A DNA stretch of 64,000 nucleotides from Melaminivora jejuensis (GCF_017811175.1 NZ_JACWIJ010000002.1:2666001-2730000); one strand, 5' to 3'; shown: positions 1 through 8,996, numbered from the stretch's first letter. The notes: a model not told the origin generated them from the sequence alone. Numbers and translations are program-made.

Positions 1-1761
1 CGCACGCGCGGAGTGCTGCAGTACCTGGCCATCGTCATCCACCGACTGTGGAACAGCAACGACAAGGACGCGCTCATCATGCCCGGCACGCTGCCGCTGG
101 GCGATGCTGTGGTGCGCGGCAAGAGCATCCACTACCTGCCCAACGGCTGGGAGCCGGTGATCGAGAGCGAGATCGACGGGTCGCGCTCGGCTGCGGCCGA
201 GATCGACGGGCACGACACGCGCTTTGGCAGCGTACAGGCCGCGCGGCGCGTGGCGCGCACGGTGTTTCTGGGCAGCGCGCCGTCGAACGCGGCGCAGGCG
301 GTGCGCGGCATTCGTGTGGAAGGCATTTTGCTGGGCGCCGTGCAACCTGGCCAGGCCGTGGGCACATACGAGGACGTGATCCGCCGCCTGCGCGACCGGC
401 TGCACTATCTGTACGGCGAGAAGGACTGCTACTGGTTCGACACCCGGCCCAACCTGCGCCGCGAGATGGAGGCGCGCAAGGCGCATCTGAAGGACGCCGA
501 GGATGTGCTGCCGCTGCTCAAGGATCGGGTGAACCAGGTGTTCTCCAAGAGGAATCATTTCGCGGCCATCCATGTGTTCGTGCCATCGGCAGACATCCCG
601 GACGACTTCGGGCTGGGGCCACGGCTGGTGGTGCTGCCACCCAGCGCAGGCTACCGCCGGCAGGATGATGGCGCCGCCCTACTGGCCGCCACCGAGGTGC
701 TGGAAAAGCGCGGCGATGCGCCGCGCCTGAAGCGCAACCGGCTGGTGTTCCTGGCGCCGGATGGTGATGCCGTGCAGCGCCTGCGCGACGCGGCGCGCAC
801 CTTTCTGGCGTGGCGCTCCATCGTCGAGGACGTGCAGAACCGCCGCATGGACTTGGGCACCTACCAGGCCGACCAGTCCAGACGCGCCATGGACAGCGCC
901 GAAGACAGCCTCAAACAAATGGTGCGCGAGACCTGGCGCTGGCTGATGGTGCCCACCGAGGAGATGGCGCGCGGCAAGCTGGTGCTGCGCTGGGAGGCTG
1001 TGAGCCTGCCCGCCTCGGCCCCCAACCTGGTGGAGGCCATCGAGGCCAAAATGCACGAGGAGGAATGGGTGATCTCGGCCTGGTCGCCGGTGCATCTGAA
1101 CCGGGTGCTCAGCGACTGGTATTTCAAGGATGGCGTGAGCGAGGTCTCGACGCTGAAGGTGTGGCAGGACAGCTGCCAGTACCTGTACCTGCCGCGCCTG
1201 CTGAACGCCGACGTGTTCGTGCAGACCGTGACGGCGGGCTGCGCTACGCGCGATGGCTTTGCCTATGCGGCGGGCAAGGACGGCGAGCGCTGGCAGGGAT
1301 TCGTGTTCGGGCGGCCTGCGCTGGTGACGCTGGACGCGAACAGCCTGCTCATCAGCCCTGTGGCGGCGCTGGAGCACCAGCGTAGGCTGGACAAGCAGCA
1401 GCACGAACAGGCAGAGCAGGCGGACACGCAGCCGCTGCGCGGGGGTTCGACTACGACTGCGGCCTCGACTACAGGACGGCAGGTGGCGGGCACCCAGCAG
1501 GGCGAGACGTCAACGCAAGGGGCTCAGCCTCTGCCCCAGCGCTTCTTTGGCACGGTGGCGGTGGATGCGACCACGGCGACCATGGATTTCTCCACCATCG
1601 TCAATGAAGTCGTCCAGCACTTCGCAGCGCGCGTCGGCGTGGAGGTGACCGTGACAATCGAGGTCGAGGCGCACGCGCCGGAGGGCTTTGAGGCGGGGCT
1701 GCAGCGCACAGTCAAGGAAAACTGCGGTGTATTGAAGTTTCGCACCGCAGAGTTCGACTGA
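1..1761 (+). CDS. DUF499 ATPase, C-terminal part (5' end outside window)
   Basis: The reading frame is open at base 1, so about 586 C-terminal residues of a longer protein are visible. The stretch YWFDTRPNLRREME, near residues 142-155 of the visible part, and the closing segment with TVKENCGVLKF match my recollection of DUF499 proteins, large AAA-type ATPases of about 1000-1100 residues related to BREX BrxC/PglY. A low-complexity Q/T/G linker (about residues 462-507) separates the body from a compact C-terminal domain. The Walker region would lie upstream, outside the window. In other genomes such genes sit beside DUF1156 methyltransferase, DUF3780 and HerA-type genes in anti-phage clusters; none of these is visible here. 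The next gene lies on the other strand and is unrelated, so this looks like the end of the cluster. Function in defence is inference. Confidence 0.75.
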   Translation, partial: RTRGVLQYLAIVIHRLWNSNDKDALIMPGTLPLGDAVVRGKSIHYLPNGWEPVIESEIDGSRSAAAEIDGHDTRFGSVQAARRVARTVFLGSAPSNAAQAVRGIRVEGILLGAVQPGQAVGTYEDVIRRLRDRLHYLYGEKDCYWFDTRPNLRREMEARKAHLKDAEDVLPLLKDRVNQVFSKRNHFAAIHVFVPSADIPDDFGLGPRLVVLPPSAGYRRQDDGAALLAATEVLEKRGDAPRLKRNRLVFLAPDGDAVQRLRDAARTFLAWRSIVEDVQNRRMDLGTYQADQSRRAMDSAEDSLKQMVRETWRWLMVPTEEMARGKLVLRWEAVSLPASAPNLVEAIEAKMHEEEWVISAWSPVHLNRVLSDWYFKDGVSEVSTLKVWQDSCQYLYLPRLLNADVFVQTVTAGCATRDGFAYAAGKDGERWQGFVFGRPALVTLDANSLLISPVAALEHQRRLDKQQHEQAEQADTQPLRGGSTTTAASTTGRQVAGTQQGETSTQGAQPLPQRFFGTVAVDATTATMDFSTIVNEVVQHFAARVGVEVTVTIEVEAHAPEGFEAGLQRTVKENCGVLKFRTAEFD

Positions 1762-1809
1762 GGATGCCGCGCCAGGGGGCGCGCCGCCTGCCCTTTCTTC
1801 TTCAACCTC

Positions 1810-2585
1810 TCATTTCTTCTTGGCCGGATCGCCGTGCAGCGGCGCGTCGCGCGTGGCGTGCTTGGGATCGGCACCGTTTGCGCTGCGGTCAAGTTGCTCA
1901 GCCAGTGTCAGGTGTTCGCGCAGCGTCGGCAGGGTGCGCTCGGCCCAGGCCTTGACGTCCGGGTCGTGCGCCTTGGTGGCGCCTTTTTCGAACAGCTCGA
2001 TGGTTTCGCGGTGCGCCTTGGGGCCGAGGCTGTCGATGTAGCTCTGGTCGAACTTGGCGCCGTCGTGCGTGGAAAGCAGCTTGAGCTTGCCCTTTTGCAG
2101 CAGCGACGGCCCGTCGGGCAGCTTGTGGTTCTTGGCCGCAGACAGGGTTTCGAGTTGCTGGGCAGCCGCCGTATGGTCGTCGATCATGCGCTGGGCAAAG
2201 CTCTTGACGGCATCGCTGTGCGCCTTTTGCAGCGCCAGTTTGGCCCCCTCGACCTCGAAGTGGCCGGCGTGCGCAGCGTCGTTCATGAAGGACGCATCAG
2301 CATGGGCCGGCTTGCTGTCGGTGGGCGTGGGCGCGCGCTGGGCGGACGCCGGGGCGGGGGCGTGCCGGTCGTCCCTGTCGCCCCATTCGTTCCCGTCTTT
2401 CCGGAGCTGGTGGCGCTGCCGCCGGTGGCATTGGGCGCACTGTCCTCCCCCGAGGACGTGCCCGGCGAGGATACGGCCGAGCTGGGCGGGGCGATGACCG
2501 GCGGCGTGCTTTGCGCCCAGGCGCTCAGGCCCAGGCCAGCGGCGGCAAGAAAAGTGGCAGTGGTGCGAAGTCGATGCAGCAGCAT
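1810..2585 (-). pseudogene. DUF4142 domain protein, frameshifted as sequenced
   Basis: The start at 2585 follows an AGGAGAA ribosome site and gives a signal peptide (MLLHRLRTTATFLAAAGLGL, cleavage near SAWAQ) and a Ser/Gly/Thr-rich linker. That frame then runs into a stop at 2283. The DUF4142 helical domain (FMNDAAHAGHFEVEGAKLAL onward, ending DPAKKK) is in another frame that is open to 1810. Adding one C to the C5 run on the coding strand at 2356-2360 joins the two into one exported protein of about 258 residues. DUF4142 proteins are ferritin-like, periplasmic and of unknown function. The break may be a sequencing error in a homopolymer or a real phase-type mutation. Transcribed divergently from lemA. 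Confidence 0.7.
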
Positions 2586-2895
2586 GGCGCCGTTCTCCTG
2601 TCTGAAAAGTGGTGGGTGAAAAGGCGCTGTCCAAACCAGACCAGACCAGAGCGGGCGCAGCGCCAACGTGCCAGCCATGGTGGAAGGCCGGCCCCGGCGC
2701 CGCTGTAGGAGTGGCGCGCAATGGCAGACGGATACGCCGGTGACATCCTGTGGTCGCCGCGCCGGCAGCACGTCAGCCGCTTGCCTGCCACGCCGCTTGA
2801 GCACAATGCAAGGCGCTGCTGGCCGACGCCTGGCCCGCGCAGCGCGGCGCATACTGCGCCGGCCTTCCGTTTTTTCCACTCTTGCCCAGCGCCCT
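2586..2895. other. Divergent intergenic region, DUF4142 / lemA
   Basis: A 310-base stretch between divergent starts. It holds the AGGAGAA ribosome site of the DUF4142 gene and a short direct repeat (CCAGA three times, 2636-2650). I see no clear sigma-70 promoter pair and no convincing gene in it. Confidence 0.5.
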
Positions 2896-3501
2896 ATGAA
2901 AAGACTCATCGCCGCCCTTGCCATCGCCAGCGCCCTCAGCGGCTGCGGCTACAACGACTTCCAGCGCCTGGACGAGCAAAGCCAGGCCGCCTGGAGCGAA
3001 GTGCTCAACCAGTACCAGCGCCGCGCCGATCTGGTGCCCAACATCGTCGCCACCGTCAAGGGCGAGGCGCAGTTCGAGCAGGACACGCTGACGCGCGTGA
3101 TCGAGGCGCGCGCCAAGGCCACCTCCATCCAGGCCACGCCCGAGCTGATCAACGACCCGCAGGCCTTCAACAAATTCCAGCAGGCGCAGGGCGAGCTGTC
3201 GGGCGCACTGAGCCGCCTGATGGTGGTGGCCGAGCGCTATCCGCAATTACAGGCCAACCAGGGCTTTCGCGACCTGCGCGTGACGCTGGAGGGCACGGAA
3301 AACCGCATCACCGTGGCGCGCAACGCCTACATCAAGACCGTGCAGGACTACAACGTGCTGGCGCGCAGCTTCCCAACCAACCTGACGGCCAAGGTCTTCA
3401 GCTACGCGCCCAAGCCCAACTTCACGGTGCAAAACGAGGCGCAGATCAGCACCCCGCCGCAGGTGGACTTCTCGCAGCCGGCGCCGGCGGCCAGGCCCTG
3501 A
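2896..3501 (+). CDS. lemA: LemA family lipoprotein
   Basis: A 201-residue protein starting at ATG 2896. Residues 1-17 form a lipoprotein signal with lipobox ALSGC, so Cys17 would be lipidated and the protein anchored to a membrane from the periplasm. The rest is the LemA helical-bundle domain, with the family hallmarks NQYQRRADLVPNIV (about 35-48) and the ENRITVARNAYI segment near residues 135-146. LemA proteins have no settled function but are very often followed by TPM-domain genes, as here (next two genes on the same strand). No strong ribosome site precedes the chosen start; it is chosen because it gives the lipobox. An extended start further upstream would not be exported. Confidence 0.93.
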   Translation: MKRLIAALAIASALSGCGYNDFQRLDEQSQAAWSEVLNQYQRRADLVPNIVATVKGEAQFEQDTLTRVIEARAKATSIQATPELINDPQAFNKFQQAQGELSGALSRLMVVAERYPQLQANQGFRDLRVTLEGTENRITVARNAYIKTVQDYNVLARSFPTNLTAKVFSYAPKPNFTVQNEAQISTPPQVDFSQPAPAARP

Positions 3502-3522
3502 GGGCCGGCGGTCGGGGATGTT

Positions 3523-3599
3523 GTGCGTGGTGCGTGGTGCGTGGTGCGTGGTGCGTGGTGCGTGGTGCGTGGTGCGTGGTGCGTGGTGCGTGGTGCGTT
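3523..3599. repeat. Heptanucleotide tandem repeat, 11 units
   Basis: Ten perfect GTGCGTG units followed by one GTGCGTT unit, head to tail with no spacers, starting 21 bases after the lemA stop and ending 62 bases before the TPM start. The unit length is not a multiple of three. It is not translated as part of either neighbouring gene in the preferred model, although one frame stays open through it. Confidence 0.97.
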
Positions 3600-3661
3600 G
3601 CCGGATGTTCACGCCAGATGCTCAACGCCCCTCCCAAAACCCGCCTGAATATGGGTCAAAA

Positions 3662-4540
3662 ATGCCTGTAGCCCTACTCCTGCAAGCGCTGACAGCTATC
3701 TTTTTGATAATCTCCAGCCTGACCGCCAGCGCCCAGCCGCTGCGCGCCGTGCCGGTGCTGACCTCGCGCGTGATCGACGAGACCGCTACGCTGAGCGAAA
3801 CCCAGCGCCAGGCGCTGCAGGCGCAGCTGGCCGAGATCGAGCGCACGCACGGCTCGCAAGTGGTGGTGCTGCTGGTGCCGACCACGGCGCCCGAGGACAT
3901 CGCCGCCTTCGCCCACCGCGTGGCCAGCACCTGGAAGATTGGCCGCAGGGACGTGGGCGACGGCCTGCTGATCATCGTCGCCAAGGACGACCGGCGTATG
4001 CGCATCGAAGTGGCGCGGGCGCTGGAGGGGCCATTCCCGACATCGCGGCGGCGCGCATCATCGACGCCGTCATGGCGCCGCGCTTTCGCGAGGGTGACTA
4101 CGCCGGCGGTCTGCAGGCCGCCGTGCAGCAGATCGGCGCACGCATCGCCGGCGAGGCGCTGCCGCTGCCCGGCGCGCCGACGCGCACGGCAGGCGCCGAT
4201 GAGGCCGGCTTCAGCGAGATGGCGGTCTTCCTGTTCTTCATCGTCATGCTGCTCAGCCCGGTGCTGCGCGCCATCTTCGGCCAGCGCCTGGGCGGCGTGG
4301 CCATGGGTGCGGGTGCCGGGGCGCTGGCCTTTTGGTTCACAGCCAGCGTGCTGCTGGCGTCCAGCGCCGGACTGGTGGCGCTGCTGTATGCCTGGATCTT
4401 TGGCGGGCGGCGCGTGCCCATCGTCTGGGGTGGCGGCGGAGGCGGCTTTGGTGGCGGTGGCGGGGTTTTGGCGGCGGGGTGGCTTCAGCTCGGGCGGCGG
4501 AGGCGGCTTTGGTGGCGGTGGCGCTTCGGGCAGCTGGTGA
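3662..4540 (+). pseudogene. TPM-domain membrane protein (YgcG-like), frameshifted as sequenced
   Basis: ATG 3662 gives a signal peptide (MPVALLLQALTAIFLIISSL, cleavage near ASAQ) and then a TPM domain (VIDETATLSETQRQAL, GDGLLIIVAKDDRRMRIEV). The frame is lost after VARALEG; the continuation (DIAAARIIDAVMAPRFREGDYAGG) is in the next frame, followed by two membrane segments. The glycine-rich tail returns to the first frame and ends GFGGGGASGSW. One extra G in the G4 run at 4027-4030, and one each in the G4 runs at 4462-4465 and 4476-4479, restores a protein of about 293 residues ending in a typical Gly/Ser/Trp tail. The signal peptide overlaps a copy of the dispersed repeat. TPM proteins of lemA operons are thought to act in membrane stress; the exact role is unknown. 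Confidence 0.75.
3669..3707 (+). repeat. Dispersed repeat, copy 1 (inside TPM signal peptide)
   Basis: Contains CAAGCGCTG and CAGCTATC (3683-3700), the two most constant blocks of the family. It overlaps codons 3-15 of the TPM gene, where it is read as QALTAI within the hydrophobic core of the signal peptide. Confidence 0.8.
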
Positions 4541-4551
4541 GGACGCAAAAA

Positions 4552-5133
4552 ATGACAGCGCAGACTTCTTCACCCTCCTCCATCCCGCCACGCGGCCTGT
4601 GGGCGCGCCTGGCGCGGCTGCTGCGCCACCGCTGGGCCGACGGTAGCCTGGGCCGCGCCCTGCCCGCCGACATGCTGCAGCGCCTGGCCGCCCGCGTGGC
4701 GGCCAGCGAGCAGCGCCACACCGGCCAGATCCGCATCTGCATCGAGGGCGGCCTGCCGCTGTCCTATGTGTGGCGCGCCGCCAGCGTGCGCGAGCGCGCC
4801 ATCACCCAGTTCGGCAAGCTGCGCGTGTGGGACACCGAGCACAACAACGGCGTGCTGGTCTATCTGCTGCTGGCCGAGCGCCGCATCGAGATCGTCGCCG
4901 ACCGGGCGCTGGCACGCGCCGTGCCGCCCGAGGTCTGGCGCGCCATGACGGCGCACATGGGCGAGGCGTTTCGCGCCGGGCGCTGGGAGGATGGGCTGAC
5001 GCAGGCGCTCAGCGAGGTGACGGCGCTGCTGGCGGCGCACTTTCCGGCGCCGCCGCACGGGCAGGATGGCCCGGGCAACGAATTGCCCGACGCGCCGGTG
5101 CTGGCGCGCGGCTGGGCCGATCGGGGCAGTTGA
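4552..5133 (+). CDS. TPM domain-containing protein
   Basis: A 193-residue protein starting at ATG 4552, 11 bases after the previous TPM gene, so probably cotranslated in the lemA operon. It has no signal peptide or glycine tail. The family core is visible as HTGQIRICIEGGLPL, FGKLRVWDTEHNNGVLVYLL and RRIEIVADRALARAVP (roughly residues 57-130), then a helical segment with AFRAGRWEDGLTQAL. This smaller cytoplasmic-looking TPM paralogue regularly accompanies lemA and the secreted TPM protein in betaproteobacteria. No enzymatic motif beyond the TPM fold can be read; some plant TPM proteins are acid phosphatases, but that activity is not implied here. Confidence 0.88.
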   Translation: MTAQTSSPSSIPPRGLWARLARLLRHRWADGSLGRALPADMLQRLAARVAASEQRHTGQIRICIEGGLPLSYVWRAASVRERAITQFGKLRVWDTEHNNGVLVYLLLAERRIEIVADRALARAVPPEVWRAMTAHMGEAFRAGRWEDGLTQALSEVTALLAAHFPAPPHGQDGPGNELPDAPVLARGWADRGS

Positions 5134-5190
5134 GGGAGCCGGGGCGGTTGGGCGATCGGGGCGCCGCTGCAGCGCTCCAACAGGAATCAT

Positions 5191-5227
5191 TTTGATAGCT
5201 GCCAGCGCTTGCCTGGCAAGGGTTTTT
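5191..5227 (-). repeat. Dispersed repeat, copy 2
   Basis: GATAGCTG, CAGCGCTTG and GGCAAGGGTTT in order, the reverse-complement orientation of copy 1. It lies between the convergent 3' ends of the TPM gene and pdeM. Confidence 0.9.
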
Positions 5228-5286
5228 GGCCTTTTTTGCTTGAAATACCGACCTGAAGTGCTGTCCTGCGGCAGCCGCCCGGCCCT

Positions 5287-6003
5287 TCACCCCGGCAGCG
5301 GCCAGACGCGCCCGGCGCCCACGGCATACAGCCGCCGCCCTGGCGCCGCCGCCAGGGTGTGGCTGCCGGTGAAATCGCCAAAGGCCGGCAGCAGCAGCAG
5401 GCCGGGGTCGTGGCAGAAGGCCGGCAGGCGCAGGGCATCGCGAGCGCGGCCGCGCAGCCGCACGGCAGGGTGTACGTGGCCGGCCAGCACGGTCTGCCCT
5501 GGGAACTGCTGCGGGTGGTGGCAGCAGGCCAGCGGCGCAGCGGCGCGGGGCTGCCAGGGCTCGTCCACCACACGGATGTCCAGGGCGGGTGGCAGCTCGC
5601 CCGCGTGCCAGTCGTGGTTGCCGCGCACCAGGGTCAGCTCCAGCCCTGCATGGGCTGCGCGCCAGTGCGCCAGGCGCGCCAGCAGTGCCGGCGTCTGCGC
5701 CTCGGCGGCGTGCAGGAAGTCGCCCAGCACCACCAGATGCCGGGCGCCGGTGGCGGCCAGCACGCCGGACAGGCGCGCCAGGTTGTCCGCAGTGCCGCCA
5801 GCCGGCACCGGCAGCCCGCGCGCGCGGAAAGTGGCCGCCTTGCCCAGATGCACGTCGGCCACGAACAGCATGTGTGCTTCGGGCCAGTGCAGGGCGTGCT
5901 GGGGCAGCAGCAGCACGCGGATGCCCTGCAGATCGATGGCCGGGCCGGGTTCGGTGGCGGCGGCAGTAGCAGCGGCAGGGGCAGGGGCAGAGGCAGGCGG
6001 CAT
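5287..6003 (-). CDS. pdeM: Ligase-associated DNA damage response endonuclease PdeM
   Basis: A calcineurin-like metallophosphoesterase of 238 residues from ATG 6003. The metal-binding motifs appear in order: DVHLGK, GDFLHA, RGNHDW and GHVHP. These identify the PdeM family, which is encoded with a Lhr-like helicase and, in many genomes, with an ATP-dependent DNA ligase and an exonuclease. The alternative start GTG 6075 would overlap the helicase stop by three bases (GTGA), adding 24 residues; ATG 6003 is preferred because AGGATC lies just upstream and the extra residues are low in conserved character. Translational coupling to the upstream helicase is likely either way. The residues before the phosphoesterase core are Ala/Pro-rich. 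Confidence 0.85.
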   Translation of the reverse strand: MPPASAPAPAAATAAATEPGPAIDLQGIRVLLLPQHALHWPEAHMLFVADVHLGKAATFRARGLPVPAGGTADNLARLSGVLAATGARHLVVLGDFLHAAEAQTPALLARLAHWRAAHAGLELTLVRGNHDWHAGELPPALDIRVVDEPWQPRAAAPLACCHHPQQFPGQTVLAGHVHPAVRLRGRARDALRLPAFCHDPGLLLLPAFGDFTGSHTLAAAPGRRLYAVGAGRVWPLPG

Positions 6004-6071
6004 GGACACGATCCTGGGGACAAGAGGCGGTTGTAGCGCCAAGCACCACGCCGCAGCAGAGGGGCCAGCGC

Positions 6072-8921
6072 TCACAGCGGCGGTAAAGGCCGCGAGGGCT
6101 TGCGCCGGCGCCGCCCGGCTCCCGGGCCTGATCCGGCACGCCCCGCCTGCCCCGCATCCGCGCCTACCGCGCCAAAGGCCAGCGCCGCCGCAATGCCGGC
6201 CTGCTGCTGCGCATCGGGCGGCGGCACCGGCCCGCGCACGTCGGCAGCCGCCTCCAGGCTGCCCACCATGCGCGCGATGCGCTCGGCCAGGGATTCATTG
6301 CTGAGGGTTTCCCGATACCGCTCGACCATCAGCGCAAAGGCCAGCGGCCCGGGCTGCGCCAACGCCTGCACGGCCAGCGTCTGCCCCTGCATGTGCTGCA
6401 GCGCGCTTGCGATGGCGGGCAAGTCCAGCTCCTGGCGCAGCACTTCCTGGCGGGCCTGGCGCAGCAGCAGGTTGTCCGGGTCGTACTTGCGAAAGACCTC
6501 GAAGAACAGTTGCGCCGAGGCCTGCAGCTGGCGCGCGCTGCGCTGCTCGCCCGGATGGCTGTGAAAGATCAGCCCGGCCACACGGGCAATCTCGCGAAAG
6601 CGCCGGCGCGCCATTTCGGTGGCGTTCAGGCTGGCCTGCAGTTCCTGCCACAGAGCGTCGTGCGGCGCTGGCAGGTCGGTGGCGCGGTCATGGCCGCCAG
6701 CCGGGCGCAGCAGTTGCGGCACCAGTGCCGCCCAGTCGCGCGGCGTGGCGCTGAGCAGCTCCAGGCCGTAGTCGTTGACGGCCAGCGAGAACGTGCCCGC
6801 CTGCTGCTGCGCTGCGCGCCAGGCCAGCAGGCTGGCCAGACCCAGATGCGCCTGGCGACCGGCAAAGGGGTACAGGAACAGGTGCCAGCCCTCGCGCGTG
6901 TGCAGCGTCTCGGCCAGCAGCGTGTCCGGCGCCGGCAGCTGCGACCAGCGCGCCTGCAATTGCAGCAGCGGGCGCACGGCGCGCAGCTCGGCACTGGCAT
7001 AGCGCCCGGCGGCGGCCTGGGCGAATTCGCGCACCACGAAGCCCGACAGCAGCGGCGACAGCGGCAGGCGCGCGCCCGACCAGCGCGGCACGACGGCGCG
7101 CGCGCGCGGCGCGCGGCGCACCCAGGCCGTCATCTGCTCGGTGCGGATCAGCTCCAGCACCTGGCCGGCCAGCACGAAGCAGTCGCCCTGCGACAGGCGC
7201 GAGACAAAACTCTCCTCCATGCTGCCCAGCCGCGCGCCGTGCAGGAGCTGCACGCTCATGCTGGCGTCGCCGACGATGGTGCCGATGTTGGCGCGGTGGC
7301 GCCGCGCCAGGCGCGCATCGTCCATGCGCCAGATGCCATCCGCGCCCGGTTGCACGCGCCGGTAGTCGGGGTAGGCCGCCAACGCCGGCCCGCCGCCCGA
7401 GACGAAGGCCAGGCACCAGTCGAAATCGGCGCGCGTCAGATCGCGGTAGGCGCGGGTGCGGCGCACCTGGGCATACAGCGCCTCGGGCGCGAAGCCGCCG
7501 CCCAGCGCTGCGGTGACCAGGTGCTGCACCAGCACGTCCATGGGCTGCTCGGGCGTGCTGCGGCTCTCGATCCGACCGGCGCGCACGGCGGCGCGGGCGG
7601 CGGCGGCCTCGATGATCTCCAGGCCGTGCGTGGGCACCAGGGTGATGCGCGAGGGCCGACCCGGCGCGTGGCCCGAGCGCCCGGCGCGCTGCAGCAGCCG
7701 CGCCACACCCTTGGGCGAGCCGATCTGCAGCACGCGCTCGACCGGCGCGAAGTCCACGCCCAGATCCAGGCTGGAGGTGGCGATCACGGCGCGCAGGCTG
7801 CCGCCCTTGAGGCCGGCCTCGACCCATTCGCGCACGCCGCGATCGAGCGCGCCATGGTGCAGGGCGATCTGCCCGGCCCAGTCGGGGCGCGCATCAAGCA
7901 GCGCCTGGTACCAGCGTTCGGCCTGTGCGCGGGCGTTGACGAAGACCAGCGTGGTGCTGCTGCCCTCCAACTCGGCCACGACCGCCGCCAGCATGGCCAG
8001 GCCCAGATGGCCGGGCCAGGAAAAGCGCCCGAGGGCGCTGCGGCGGGCTGCTGGCCGGGGGGCTGCCGTTGCCGCAGCCGTTGGCAGCAGCGTATCGATG
8101 ACCAGCTTCTTGGCGGCGCGGCCCTGCACCAGCACGCCGGGCGCAGCCAGGGCCAGCGGCGCCAGCAGGGTGTCGCGCGCCTCGTCCAGGTTGCCCAGCG
8201 TGGCCGACATGCCCCAGATCATCAGGCGCGGACACCAGCCGGCCAGCCGCGCCAGGGCCAGTTGCAGCTGCACGCCGCGCTTGCTGCCCAGTAGCTCATG
8301 CCACTCGTCAGCCACGACCAGGCGCAGCTGCGCCAGTTGCGCGCGCGCGTCGCTGCGCGCCAGGAGCAGCGACAGGCTCTCGGGCGTGGTCACCAGCGCC
8401 GTGGGCAGGCGGCGCGCCTGGGCGCTGCGCTCGGCGCTGGCGGTGTCGCCGGTGCGCGCGGCCAGGGTCCAGCGCGCCAGGGCCGGATGGGCAGGTGCCA
8501 GGTCTTGCAGCGGCTGCGCCAGGGCTTGCAGGGTGTCGGCGGCCAGCGCCCGCATGGGCGTGATCCACAGGACGGTGAGCGGTTCGGCGGATGGTGTTTT
8601 TTCTTCTTTTTTGATAGCTGTCAGCGCTTGCTGGGTAAGGGTTTCAGCCGTTTTTCTCTTGTTTTCTTGAGCCAGTGCCTGCAGCGCACCCAGCCAGACG
8701 GCGTAGGTCTTGCCGGCGCCGGTGGTGGCGTGCAGCAGGCCCGAGCGGCCCGCTCTCATTGCACGCCAGACCTGGCGCTGGAAGGCAAAAGGCCGCCAGC
8801 CGCGCGTGGCCAGCCAGCCGGCGGCGTCAGGGGCTGGGCACCGGGGAGTGGCGCAGAGATCGCCCGGCGGGCAGTGCCGGTCTTCGGAGCGGGCAACGAT
8901 CAGGTCTGGCTGCGCTTTCAT
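6072..8921 (-). CDS. Ligase-associated DNA damage response DEXH helicase
   Basis: A 949-residue superfamily 2 helicase of the Lhr type. Walker A is ATTGAGKT (residues 65-72), motif II is DEWH followed by ELLGSKRG, and motif VI is [10 protein letters not shown]. The C-terminal half carries the Lhr-type extension. It acts on DNA in the cytoplasm and by family association takes part in repair; it is followed by pdeM, whose start it overlaps or nearly touches. Residues about 86-112 ([20 protein letters not shown]...), between Walker A and the next motif ([14 protein letters not shown]), look inserted: this segment is encoded by a copy of the dispersed repeat. No ligase gene is adjacent. Confidence 0.93.
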   Translation of the reverse strand: MKAQPDLIVARSEDRHCPPGDLCATPRCPAPDAAGWLATRGWRPFAFQRQVWRAMRAGRSGLLHATTGAGKTYAVWLGALQALAQENKRKTAETLTQQALTAIKKEEKTPSAEPLTVLWITPMRALAADTLQALAQPLQDLAPAHPALARWTLAARTGDTASAERSAQARRLPTALVTTPESLSLLLARSDARAQLAQLRLVVADEWHELLGSKRGVQLQLALARLAGWCPRLMIWGMSATLGNLDEARDTLLAPLALAAPGVLVQGRAAKKLVIDTLLPTAAATAAPRPAARRSALGRFSWPGHLGLAMLAAVVAELEGSSTTLVFVNARAQAERWYQALLDARPDWAGQIALHHGALDRGVREWVEAGLKGGSLRAVIATSSLDLGVDFAPVERVLQIGSPKGVARLLQRAGRSGHAPGRPSRITLVPTHGLEIIEAAAARAAVRAGRIESRSTPEQPMDVLVQHLVTAALGGGFAPEALYAQVRRTRAYRDLTRADFDWCLAFVSGGGPALAAYPDYRRVQPGADGIWRMDDARLARRHRANIGTIVGDASMSVQLLHGARLGSMEESFVSRLSQGDCFVLAGQVLELIRTEQMTAWVRRAPRARAVVPRWSGARLPLSPLLSGFVVREFAQAAAGRYASAELRAVRPLLQLQARWSQLPAPDTLLAETLHTREGWHLFLYPFAGRQAHLGLASLLAWRAAQQQAGTFSLAVNDYGLELLSATPRDWAALVPQLLRPAGGHDRATDLPAPHDALWQELQASLNATEMARRRFREIARVAGLIFHSHPGEQRSARQLQASAQLFFEVFRKYDPDNLLLRQARQEVLRQELDLPAIASALQHMQGQTLAVQALAQPGPLAFALMVERYRETLSNESLAERIARMVGSLEAAADVRGPVPPPDAQQQAGIAAALAFGAVGADAGQAGRAGSGPGAGRRRRKPSRPLPPL
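8609..8645 (-). repeat. Dispersed repeat, copy 3 (inside helicase gene)
   Basis: GATAGCTG, CAGCGCTTG and AAGGGTTT blocks. The copy is in frame within the helicase gene and is read on the minus strand as [10 protein letters not shown]. Reading frame is kept on both sides. Confidence 0.9.
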
Positions 8922-8959
8922 GCCTGCCTCCGGGGCTGGTGTTTTTCAGGCAAAAAGTG

Positions 8960-8996
8960 GCCGAACGCCTTTCCAGTCAAGCGCTGGCAGCTATCG
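8960..8996 (+). repeat. Dispersed repeat, copy 4
   Basis: CAAGCGCTGG and CAGCTATC at 8978-8995, preceded by a degenerate CGCCTTTCCAG. It lies between the helicase 5' end and the atp terminator. Confidence 0.88.

Noticed and set aside
3523-3599. CRISPR array
   Set aside because: The units are seven bases, contiguous and without spacers, and no cas genes are present.
3446-3637. Proteins made of His-His-Ala-Pro-Arg-Thr-Thr or Cys-Val-Val-Arg-Gly repeats
   Set aside because: These are translations of the heptanucleotide array in different frames, without start context or homology.
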